This document shows, in pieces, positions 1 through 5,469 of a stretch of DNA of 5,844 nucleotides. Under the pieces are notes generated by a model. The model ran no database searches. It was not told where the DNA came from and saw only the letters and a list, made by a program, of their open reading frames with translations. How positions within the stretch are numbered: position 1 is the first letter of the stretch; every line of letters starts with the position of its first letter. Origin of the DNA: Candidatus Stahliibacteriota bacterium (lineage in GTDB: Bacteria; Hydrothermota; Tepidihabitantia; B3-TA06); assembly GCA_030670165.1 (NCBI GenBank), contig DAOVCF010000128.1:1-5844 (forward strand). Direction: 5' to 3'. The position numbers and the translations under genes are program-made.

Positions 1-93
1 GGCAATATGCGAGAGATAGAAGTAATGCTCAATATCTTCATTCCCGTAGCCAAAGATTTAAATCGCCGGCTGGAGGCACTAGAGAAACCGTAA
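1..93 (+). CDS. C-terminal fragment of an unidentified protein (5' end outside window)
   Basis: Frame 1 is open from the first base of the window to a TAA at 91-93, giving 30 residues that end in NRRLEALEKP. The tail is rich in Glu, Arg and Leu and looks helical, which fits the end of a real protein. It is too short to assign to a family. No terminator hairpin follows. The stop lies only 2 nt from the convergent stop (96-98) of the minus-strand remnant. The reading rests on an open frame of 93 bases plus plausible composition, so it could be chance. Confidence 0.4.
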   Translation, partial: GNMREIEVMLNIFIPVAKDLNRRLEALEKP

Positions 94-95
94 GG

Positions 96-206
96 TCAAC
101 CCATGGTTTTTTCAAGTGCCGTTAGGAATTGCTCTTCATTAACGTAGCCATTCCTGGATACAGGTACGGCATCAAAAAGGCATATAGATATGTTCGAATC
201 GAGTTT
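96..206 (-). pseudogene. Possible remnant: C-terminal tail resembling a thioredoxin-fold protein
   Basis: On the minus strand the frame between TAA (207-209) and TGA (96-98) reads 36 residues with no start codon at its head. The sequence includes FDAVPVSRNGYVNEEQFLTA and ends ALEKTMG. The pattern of a strand, then a 'GYV..EEFL..LEK' helix, resembles the last strand and helix of thioredoxin-like proteins. There is no room for the rest of such a domain before the M23 gene, whose stop is at 225. If real, this is a decayed or recombined gene end. A chance open frame is the main alternative. Confidence 0.3.
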
Positions 207-224
207 TTACACCCCGTCTGAGGC

Positions 225-1181
225 TTAAAAGCCTATCTGTCTGGAGTTCTCTTTACGGAGGAAGTAGTTTATGGGATTGACGGCCTTGCCTGCGATTCTT
301 ACCTCGTAGTGAAGATGTGTTCCGGTGGAGTGTCCGGTGTTGCCCATGCCGCCTATTACATCGCCGCGTAAGGCCTGTTGTCCAGGTTTGATGTAGATGA
401 CTGAGAGATGGCCGTACCGCGTCTCGATCTGGTTGCCGTGATCTATCTTTATCATCCGGCCGTATCCTGGTATGAATCCTGCAAAAGTAACGGTGCCGTC
501 GGCTGTAGCCACGATAGGTGTGCCTGAACTATTGGCTATGTCAATGCCTGGGTGCATCTTTGGACAGTGAAGAAAGGGATCGATTCGATACCCGAAGCCG
601 CTGGTCAAGTATCCGGCCGCAGGGGCGATGGATGGTGTATGGTCTCGGATATAGTCATCTTTTTTGAGTTTCCTATCGATCTCTGCGAAGCTTTCCTGTT
701 GGTATTGGGTCTTGCGCTGGAGTTCATCGATGGTTCGGGTAAGTTGACTGGCTTTTTCGTAGTATGGGCTGCGCATCTGGAGCAGCTCGACCATCTCAGG
801 GGACCCGACTGCGGGACCACCGACACCCAGTGCGCGGACGTCCAGGGGTAATACTTCCATACCTTTCTCGATGCGAAGCTGAATGTCGTGTCGTTGCACG
901 TAGGCCAGTAACGTCGTCAAAGAATCGGCGGATTTTTCAAGACCCGCAAATCTCCGCAGGATCTCTTGATTTTCGTGTTCCAGGCGGCTTAATTTGTTGC
1001 GAAAAAGCGCACTTTCCAGGCCATAAGCACCTGCACCGACTGCGAGCGAGATCACGAGGAGAGAGAGCGCTGCACAAAGCCACCTGGATGCGGCGAACCG
1101 TCGGACTTTACCGGGGTTTCCGGGATCAATAAGAATGGAAATCCGCCTTGAAAGGGCTTTTTTGACACGCTCAAGCCACAT
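225..1181 (-). CDS. M23 family (LytM/NlpD-type) membrane-anchored metallopeptidase
   Basis: This 318-residue protein probably cleaves peptidoglycan cross-bridges or stems on the outer face of the inner membrane. A basic N-terminus (residues 1-33) precedes one membrane segment (about 34-58), so the C-terminus should be exported. Heptad-like, charged stretches at about 58-85 and 140-172 suggest coiled coils, as in other diderm M23 proteins. The peptidase domain covers about 186-308. It starts with GFGYRIDPF (195-203). The zinc site is complete: H210 and D214 (HPGID) and H291 of HLH (289-291), with catalytic H258 (RYGHLS). It could be active, or an amidase activator like NlpD/EnvC, but intact ligands favour an active enzyme. 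It is probably transcribed alone: asd ends 82 bp upstream, and a strong promoter lies in the gap. The start is supported by that promoter, which places transcription start 0-2 nt before this ATG. No Shine-Dalgarno site is present. Confidence 0.93.
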   Translation of the reverse strand: MWLERVKKALSRRISILIDPGNPGKVRRFAASRWLCAALSLLVISLAVGAGAYGLESALFRNKLSRLEHENQEILRRFAGLEKSADSLTTLLAYVQRHDIQLRIEKGMEVLPLDVRALGVGGPAVGSPEMVELLQMRSPYYEKASQLTRTIDELQRKTQYQQESFAEIDRKLKKDDYIRDHTPSIAPAAGYLTSGFGYRIDPFLHCPKMHPGIDIANSSGTPIVATADGTVTFAGFIPGYGRMIKIDHGNQIETRYGHLSVIYIKPGQQALRGDVIGGMGNTGHSTGTHLHYEVRIAGKAVNPINYFLRKENSRQIGF

Positions 1182-1189
1182 AGACTAAA

Positions 1190-1218
1190 AATATACCCGA
1201 AGAAAAGAAGGATGTCAA
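1190..1218 (-). promoter_or_regulatory. Sigma70-type promoter for the M23 gene, leaderless spacing
   Basis: On the minus strand, a perfect TTGACA (-35, 1213-1218), a 17-nt spacer and TATATT (-10, 1190-1195) lie just upstream of the ATG at 1181. Only 8 nt separate the -10 box from the ATG. The expected transcription start is therefore about 1183-1181, leaving a leader of 0-2 nt. The intervening bases hold no Shine-Dalgarno sequence. Confidence 0.8.
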
Positions 1219-1263
1219 TAGGGCAAACGCTGTATAACGAGTAGTTTAGTGAGGGCTGGACGG

Positions 1264-2253
1264 TTAAATAAGATTTTCGGCTATCTGGACGGCATTCAGT
1301 GCGGCACCCTTGCGCAAGTTGTCCGCACACAACCAGAAATGGATCATCCGCTCGTCCGCAGGGTCATTGCGAAGCCTGGCTACGTACACCTCGTCGGTGC
1401 CTGCGGCCTCGACAGGGGTGATTAACAGGTTATCCGGCAGGAGTTTGATGCCCGGGAACGAGGCCAGAGACTTTCCAATCGCCTTCAAATCCACCGCTTC
1501 TTCGAATACGCAGGTCACCGATAAGGAGTGTCCCACCTCGACCGGCACCCGGACGCAGGTGGCGTGTACTGAAAACTCCGCATCACCTAAAATCTTCCTC
1601 GATTCCTCTCTCAGCTTGCGCTCCTCGGATGACTCGCCTGCCTTATCAAACGATCCGATCTGGGGTATCAGGTTGGCAGCAAGGATCTCGGGGAAAACCT
1701 GTTTTGCATCCTGCGGCATCTCATCACCCGTAGCCAGGTACTCACGTTGCAATCTTAACTCCTCGAGTGCCGCCTTGCCCGCCCCGGACGCGGACTGCAG
1801 GGCGGTAACCACCGTCTTTTGAGGTCTCGCCATCTTGCGTATCGCAGCCAGAGCCATAACGAACGGGATGGTGGTGCAGTTGGGATTGGCCACTATCCTT
1901 GAATCGGTAGTCTTAAGTACATCCCCGTTGACCTCGGGCACCACCAGCGGCACTTTTGGGTCCATGCGGAATACCTTGGACTTGTCGATAACCCACGCCT
2001 CGCCCTTGTAGTTCTTCAGCAGTTCCTGTGCCACATCGTCTGCAACCGAGCAGAAGAATACGTCGGCCAAAAGGTCCCAGTTGTCCTCTATCGTGATCAC
2101 CTCCATCTCCTCTTCCTTGAACACTATCTTCTCGCCCGCACTGCGCTGTGAGGCAAACAGCGTCAGTTCACTGACCGGGAAATCGCGCTCCTGTAAAATC
2201 CTCAACGTAGTCCTGCCCACCAGCCCTGTGGCGCCGATAATTCCTATTCTCAT
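1264..2253 (-). CDS. asd: Aspartate-semialdehyde dehydrogenase
   Basis: The enzyme reduces L-aspartyl-4-phosphate to L-aspartate 4-semialdehyde with NADPH. This is the second step of the aspartate pathway, leading to diaminopimelate/lysine, threonine and methionine, and it acts in the cytoplasm. The 329-residue length is normal for bacterial Asd. The N-terminal dinucleotide-binding motif is GATGLVG (7-13). The catalytic cysteine is C126 in NPNCTT. SASGAGK (154-160) is the usual substrate/phosphate-loop segment. RVPVEVGHS (235-243) carries the active-site H242. The C-terminal DNLRKGAALNAVQIAE signature (311-326) is intact. No aspartokinase or dap gene is adjacent, so the gene stands alone here. 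A near-consensus promoter abuts the ATG, and the only SD-like bases (AGGA) end 1 nt from the ATG, too close to work, so translation is probably leaderless. A palindrome overlapping the -35 box may be an operator. Confidence 0.97.
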   Translation of the reverse strand: MRIGIIGATGLVGRTTLRILQERDFPVSELTLFASQRSAGEKIVFKEEEMEVITIEDNWDLLADVFFCSVADDVAQELLKNYKGEAWVIDKSKVFRMDPKVPLVVPEVNGDVLKTTDSRIVANPNCTTIPFVMALAAIRKMARPQKTVVTALQSASGAGKAALEELRLQREYLATGDEMPQDAKQVFPEILAANLIPQIGSFDKAGESSEERKLREESRKILGDAEFSVHATCVRVPVEVGHSLSVTCVFEEAVDLKAIGKSLASFPGIKLLPDNLLITPVEAAGTDEVYVARLRNDPADERMIHFWLCADNLRKGAALNAVQIAENLI

Positions 2254-2258
2254 ATCCT

Positions 2259-2287
2259 ATTCTAATCAACGGATGCTTTAGAGTCAA
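2259..2287 (-). promoter_or_regulatory. Sigma70-type promoter for asd, leaderless spacing
   Basis: On the minus strand, TTGACT (-35, 2282-2287), a 17-nt spacer and TAGAAT (-10, 2259-2264) are each 5/6 matches to consensus. Only 5 nt separate the -10 box from the asd ATG (2251-2253), so transcription should begin at or beside the A of the ATG. The -35 box lies inside one arm of the palindrome at 2281-2298. Confidence 0.75.
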
Positions 2288-2298
2288 GTAATTGACTC
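2281..2298. promoter_or_regulatory. Perfect 7-bp palindrome over the asd -35 box (candidate operator)
   Basis: GAGTCAA (2281-2287), a 4-nt gap and TTGACTC (2292-2298) form a perfect inverted repeat. One arm contains the asd -35 hexamer. That geometry suits a dimeric regulator that blocks RNA polymerase. As the predicted transcript starts downstream at the ATG, the repeat would act as DNA, not as an RNA hairpin in the asd message. The binding protein is unknown. Confidence 0.45.
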
Positions 2299-2320
2299 AA
2301 GGAAAGTAACAGGTAGGATA

Positions 2321-2361
2321 TTCCCCCTCCCAAGTGGAGTGGGATAAAGGGGGAGGGGGAA
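2321..2361. repeat. 11-bp inverted repeat in a polypurine/polypyrimidine tract
   Basis: TTCCCCCTCCC (2321-2331) and GGGAGGGGGAA (2351-2361) are perfectly complementary across a 19-nt purine-rich spacer. The right half of the plus strand is almost all purine, with G-runs at 2340-2343, 2349-2353 and 2355-2359. The element sits between the lipoprotein gene end and the asd promoter. No T-tract follows on either strand, so it is not a standard intrinsic terminator. It may be a dispersed intergenic repeat, or a G-quadruplex or triplex-forming element. Confidence 0.55.
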
Positions 2362-2461
2362 GCAATAAGACACAGACTGGAGAGCCCGTGCTGCCTATTC
2401 GACGAACAGCGCGGAGTCAAGGTTTCTGGTCTCTCCTTCCCGGATGGTTAAGGATGGTGTG

Positions 2462-4213
2462 TTACGGGAGGCGGCGGATTTGCAGGCGGTAGAAATTCTC
2501 TCCCTCCAATCGGCAGATGTAACCTAAATACTTTCCGTCGGGCGAGAAAAAAACGTGTTGGAGCCAGTGCTCGTTGGAAGCCATAAGGGTAATCGCCTCC
2601 GCGCTACCGTCGCAGGAGTGGAGCCTGGGCGAAGGCCTGTCCCGAACCTCATCCTCAGGGGCCCAATCGACATCCCCGTACACCAGCACCCACTTGTCGC
2701 CGGGAACGAACCGGAACGGGGCGGCAGACTCGTACTGGGGTATATGAACATAGGATTTCACCGACTCCAGCAATGACGGATCGGCAAGCACCTCCACAGG
2801 GATAAGGATGTGATCATAGGGGGGCAGTCGCTTGCTTAGCCACATACGCAGGCGTGAGAACCTCTTGTGGTAACGCAACACCAACCAGCGTTTATTGGGT
2901 GATAGTTCCCAGTCCATCTCCCAGCCCGGTTTTTTGAACCTGCGCAGCTCGGATATCTCGCGGGGTGAATCGGTAAGGTCGGACACTGCCGGAAGCTGAA
3001 CGTAGTTTTCGGGCAAGTCCATGTAAGGGAACCCCCAGCCACGACGCGGACACAGAAACAATGCTTTACCTGAAGGTGCGAGGAATGACTCACCCCAAAG
3101 ACGGCAGTCATCTTCTAAATAATCACCAGTGGGTACTAGAAGTTCGGTATATGCTGAGTCGCAGGATTCCAGATCGCACACCCTAACCGAGCACCGCTTC
3201 ACCTCGTAATATCGCAAGGGGATCAAAGTATGTTTGGCCAGCTCGTAAAGGAACTTGATCTCGGTAAATCGGGTAAGCTTATTGAGAAACAAAAAGCCTC
3301 GAATCCGTTTATCCAATATCTCGGAATACTCGCCAGAAGAAACAAGCCGGTCCTGTTCGACAATATAACGATCGGGAGAGGTATAATCATTTACCAGGTC
3401 AATCTCCTCGTAAAGCATACGACCCTCGGCAGTGATCCTTATTCGCAGGCTATGGTTAAGGTCCTCAAGCTCAGGAGCCGGTATTCTGGCGACAACCCGC
3501 ATATCCCGCAGGTCAACCGCCAGGATTTCGTTCGAAGAGAGGTTAATTCTACCAAAAGAAACAATCCCTTTTTCAAGAATATTGTAACCGTATCCGGTGA
3601 AGAGCAGAAGGTAGGGCTGCTCCATCTGCAGGATAGACCCTTGCACCGCGGCCACGGTTCGCGGCTCAGAGGAGTGCACGTCCACCACGTAGAATAGCTC
3701 CATGCGGTCAGCCAGCATATTGTTGAACTGGAATTCGGGCAAGGCGCCTGAAACGTTAATCATCTCCACATTCCCTACGTGCACCATCCGGCTGGTATCG
3801 CCTAAAGGCAAGGGGAATAGTATCCACCCCGGATGAGGCTGGTTTGAAAGACGACAACTGGCATTTATGCTTAAATCGAGAGAGTAAACCTCGTATGTGT
3901 AGCCGAACCCGCGATACGGAGGCTCCCCTCCGGGAATGTTCAGAACGAGCGTATCGCAGGAGCCGGGATTTGCCAGAGGGTAGCGTCGCAGCATAACCCC
4001 CCGGTTGATCGAATCAACCCCGACAAAGGTGGCGATGTAGGCCAGGCTGTCGGTGAACCCCAGGAGGTTGTGCCACATCCTGTATCTGCCGGGGATGGAT
4101 AAAACAAGCGGCAGTTCAGCCTGCTCAGGGGCTTTGGACTCCTCCCCGCAGCCTGAAAACGAGATAAGGAGCAGAAGCAATGAATATATCCATGTCCTTT
4201 TGAGCGCTCGCAT
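2462..4213 (-). CDS. Lipoprotein with PD40/beta-propeller-like repeats, function unknown
   Basis: This 583-residue protein has a lipoprotein signal peptide: basic residues (RALKR), a Leu-rich core (11-17), and a lipobox-like FSGC with acylated C22. After the Cys comes a Gly/Glu/Ser linker. The mature protein is mostly beta-type, with repeated (F/L)xPxGKxL-like units typical of PD40/WD40-like propellers: at about 377-386 (LAPSGKALF), 437-447 (LSPNKRWLVL), 502-512 (FVPGDKWVLVY) and 555-565 (FFSPDGKYLGYI). The C-terminal 200 residues therefore look like several propeller blades, and the N-terminal half is likely a more divergent part of the same fold. No catalytic motif is seen. Localisation in the periplasm or at the envelope is inferred from the lipobox. 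Cys86, C120 and the pairs around 341-351 could form disulfides. A strong promoter ends right at the ATG, making this a separate and probably leaderless unit. The substrate or partner is unknown. Confidence 0.88.
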   Translation of the reverse strand: MRALKRTWIYSLLLLLISFSGCGEESKAPEQAELPLVLSIPGRYRMWHNLLGFTDSLAYIATFVGVDSINRGVMLRRYPLANPGSCDTLVLNIPGGEPPYRGFGYTYEVYSLDLSINASCRLSNQPHPGWILFPLPLGDTSRMVHVGNVEMINVSGALPEFQFNNMLADRMELFYVVDVHSSEPRTVAAVQGSILQMEQPYLLLFTGYGYNILEKGIVSFGRINLSSNEILAVDLRDMRVVARIPAPELEDLNHSLRIRITAEGRMLYEEIDLVNDYTSPDRYIVEQDRLVSSGEYSEILDKRIRGFLFLNKLTRFTEIKFLYELAKHTLIPLRYYEVKRCSVRVCDLESCDSAYTELLVPTGDYLEDDCRLWGESFLAPSGKALFLCPRRGWGFPYMDLPENYVQLPAVSDLTDSPREISELRRFKKPGWEMDWELSPNKRWLVLRYHKRFSRLRMWLSKRLPPYDHILIPVEVLADPSLLESVKSYVHIPQYESAAPFRFVPGDKWVLVYGDVDWAPEDEVRDRPSPRLHSCDGSAEAITLMASNEHWLQHVFFSPDGKYLGYICRLEGENFYRLQIRRLP

Positions 4214-4219
4214 ACATTA

Positions 4220-4247
4220 ATAATAGTCGAAAGTAAACCTTTGTCAA
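4220..4247 (-). promoter_or_regulatory. Sigma70-type promoter for the lipoprotein gene, overlapping the preceding stop codon
   Basis: On the minus strand, perfect TTGACA (-35, 4242-4247), a 16-nt spacer and TATTAT (-10, 4220-4225) are followed by 6 nt and then the ATG at 4211-4213. Position +1 falls on the A of the ATG. The -35 box contains the TGA stop (4244-4246) of the upstream gene, so the two genes are close but probably transcribed separately. No Shine-Dalgarno site is present. Confidence 0.75.
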
Positions 4248-5098
4248 CGTGAAAACCGTATCCTCCTTCTCTTGGCCTCCTCAAAGAATTTGCCTATCTG
4301 GGAGTACCGGGGATTCTGATAAGCCTGGCGAACGTATATCTCGCAATAGCCAGGTATATACTTGTGATTCGTATTCTTTATCTCCTCGGCAATAGCTTTA
4401 CACTTCCTGTAGAGCCAATCTTCTCTGCCTTCCTGTTCCTTAATCTTTTCGCAGATTACTTCCAGTTCGTATCTGCAGAGTTCAGTGTTCGATTTGCGCA
4501 TCATGGTCTCGGAAGGATCCTCAAAAGTAGTAACCTTTTTTTCGCGAAGCGCCGCGTACTTATGACATGGACCACTCCCACCCTGGCCCCACAGATCATA
4601 ATATGCGTACTTGCTCCCTACACGCATCTCGTATACCTCGTGCATGATCCCTGCACGTATAACGGCAAGTGCCGCACAGTAACCGGAGATGTAAATCTTC
4701 GGGTTGCGAATCATTCCGTTTGCTGTGGCAAACTTCAGATCATTTGTTTCGTTTGTGATGCGGTAGTCCCCACTCGATATACATAGATGATTTTCCCATT
4801 CCCTGAAGCTTGAGTTAAGGTGCTTCAGAGGATAAACAACTACCTTTTTGCCGTTTTCCGTTTTTGTCGGATTGGTCCAGTCGTCGGGGTTTGGTTGCCC
4901 TTTGTATGAGAGGGGGAAATCTGCCTTCACATCCCTCTCGTCAACAGGACAAGGGTCGCTGGGGTTGGGGGATGATCCAACTAGCCTCACCATAGCCAGC
5001 CATGCCCTGGCTCTGGTGATGTGATCGTCATAAATACATTTCCCATATTTGCTTGTCCCCGTGAAACGACCGTCATATCCGTTTATGTTAGTACCCAT
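4244..5098 (-). CDS. Cysteine-rich protein of unknown function with an HEVYE motif
   Basis: I do not recognise this 284-residue protein. It has no signal peptide or membrane segment, so it is probably cytoplasmic. It contains nine cysteines (21, 50, 106, 141, 178, 208, 216, 233, 252) and many aromatic residues. The most distinctive part is residues 125-188: a predicted strand (PKIYISGY), then a helix (CAALAVIRAGIMHEVYEMRV) holding H153, E154 and E157, then a Gly-rich loop and CHKYAALREKK with H179. HExxE on a helix with a later His resembles a zincin-type metal site, but this is inference: it is not the usual HExxH, and no family could be confirmed. The C-terminal third (about 195-284) is helical and highly charged, ending in a basic tail. 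The start is fixed by a strong Shine-Dalgarno site, unlike the three downstream minus-strand genes. It lies 30 nt upstream of the lipoprotein gene, which has its own promoter. Confidence 0.8.
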   Translation of the reverse strand: MGTNINGYDGRFTGTSKYGKCIYDDHITRARAWLAMVRLVGSSPNPSDPCPVDERDVKADFPLSYKGQPNPDDWTNPTKTENGKKVVVYPLKHLNSSFREWENHLCISSGDYRITNETNDLKFATANGMIRNPKIYISGYCAALAVIRAGIMHEVYEMRVGSKYAYYDLWGQGGSGPCHKYAALREKKVTTFEDPSETMMRKSNTELCRYELEVICEKIKEQEGREDWLYRKCKAIAEEIKNTNHKYIPGYCEIYVRQAYQNPRYSQIGKFFEEAKRRRIRFSR

Positions 5099-5100
5099 CT

Positions 5101-5110
5101 TCTCTCCTTT
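5101..5110 (-). promoter_or_regulatory. Strong Shine-Dalgarno site for the HEVYE gene
   Basis: The minus strand reads AAAGGAGAGA with 5 nt between GGAG and the ATG at 5098. This fixes the start codon and contrasts with the leader-free starts of the M23, asd and lipoprotein genes. I could not find a convincing -35/-10 pair for this gene. Confidence 0.8.
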
Positions 5111-5175
5111 GTGAATTTACCAACCAGTTTAAGCTCCCTTTCTGAAGAACACCATTGAAACCTGACGAACTGACA

Positions 5176-5211
5176 CCCCACGAAATTGCTTTGCAATTCC
5201 GCGGGGACCCC
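5176..5211. repeat. 31-nt triloop hairpin ending in GGGGACCCC (copy 1)
   Basis: Arms 5176-5189 and 5193-5206 pair over 14 bp around a TTT loop. The two imperfect positions become G-U pairs when the minus strand is read as RNA, so the stem is complete in that orientation. It lies about 80 nt upstream of the HEVYE start. The tail ACCCC (5207-5211) could compete with the left CCCC for the GGGG arm. The shape and ends match the copy at 5380-5415. Confidence 0.65.
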
Positions 5212-5223
5212 TTTTAAATGCTC

Positions 5224-5246
5224 CTTTTTAGCCTCCGGCTAAAAAG
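5224..5246. repeat. Perfect 10-bp triloop hairpin
   Basis: CTTTTTAGCC (5224-5233), loop TCC and GGCTAAAAAG (5237-5246) pair perfectly. The T-run precedes the stem's GC part and the A-run follows it on both strands, the reverse of the order an intrinsic terminator needs. The role is unknown; it may be part of a dispersed intergenic repeat. Confidence 0.65.
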
Positions 5247-5311
5247 ATCGCAGGAATAAATCTGTGATCGCCAGCTCTTGCCCTTCAATTTGAAATTTGC
5301 ATTTTGCATTG

Positions 5312-5324
5312 GCGACGTAGTCGC
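5312..5324. repeat. Small perfect hairpin, 5-bp stem with GTA loop
   Basis: GCGAC, GTA and GTCGC form a short perfect stem just before the 11-bp tandem repeat. It is short enough to occur by chance, but it shares the 3-nt loop of its three neighbours. Confidence 0.4.
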
Positions 5325-5328
5325 GTCC

Positions 5329-5383
5329 TTGTCCATCTTTTGTCCAGCTTTTGACCACCTTTTGACCAGCTTTTTTCCACCCC
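5329..5383. repeat. 11-bp tandem direct repeat, four copies plus a degenerate fifth
   Basis: Units start at 5329, 5340, 5351 and 5362, with consensus TTGWCCASCTT (W = A or T, S = C or G). A degenerate fifth unit (5373-5383) keeps only the central TCCA-like core and runs into the next hairpin. The period is close to one DNA helical turn, so a protein bound to each unit would sit on the same face, as at iterons or cooperative operators. Replication slippage is the simpler alternative. Confidence 0.75.
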
Positions 5384-5415
5384 AGACGTCTGCTTCGCAT
5401 CCGTCCGGGGACCCC
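5380..5415. repeat. 31-nt triloop hairpin ending in GGGGACCCC (copy 2)
   Basis: Arms 5380-5393 and 5397-5410 pair around a TTC loop. On the minus strand the stem has one G-U pair and a tandem G-A/A-G mismatch, and the apex reads GCGAAGC, a sequence known to form very stable mini-hairpins. The outer CCCCA, the apex TGCTTYGCA and the tail GGGGACCCC match copy 1, while the middle of each stem differs. Confidence 0.6.
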
Positions 5416-5469
5416 AAAACCTGTGACGAGTGCGATGTAAGGCTGACGAGTTCGTGGGGTGCATACTGA

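Noticed and set aside
221..234. AGGCTT-AA-AAGCCT inverted repeat overlapping the M23 stop codon, as an intrinsic terminator
   Set aside because: The stem is only 6 bp and AT-rich at the loop, and no T-tract follows on the minus strand.
552..1132. Plus-strand open frames within the M23 gene
   Set aside because: They are antisense to a gene with an intact active site, have no family features, and lack ribosome sites.
1310..1822. Plus-strand 170-codon frame inside asd
   Set aside because: It is the complement of a well-conserved asd coding region, and its Ser/Ala-rich composition is typical of a shadow frame.
2254..2258. AGGAT before the asd ATG as a Shine-Dalgarno site
   Set aside because: AGGA ends 1 nt before the ATG, too close for ribosome pairing. 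The bases are better explained as the gap between the -10 box and a leaderless start.
3230..3697. Plus-strand 155-codon frame inside the lipoprotein gene
   Set aside because: It has no promoter, ribosome site or recognisable domain, and is antisense to a protein with a clear signal peptide and repeats.
5224..5246. Perfect hairpin as a bidirectional terminator
   Set aside because: On both strands the T-run comes before the GC stem and the A-run after it, the reverse of what termination needs.
5329..5383. CRISPR array
   Set aside because: The units are 11 bp, contiguous, and have no spacers. There are no cas genes in the window.
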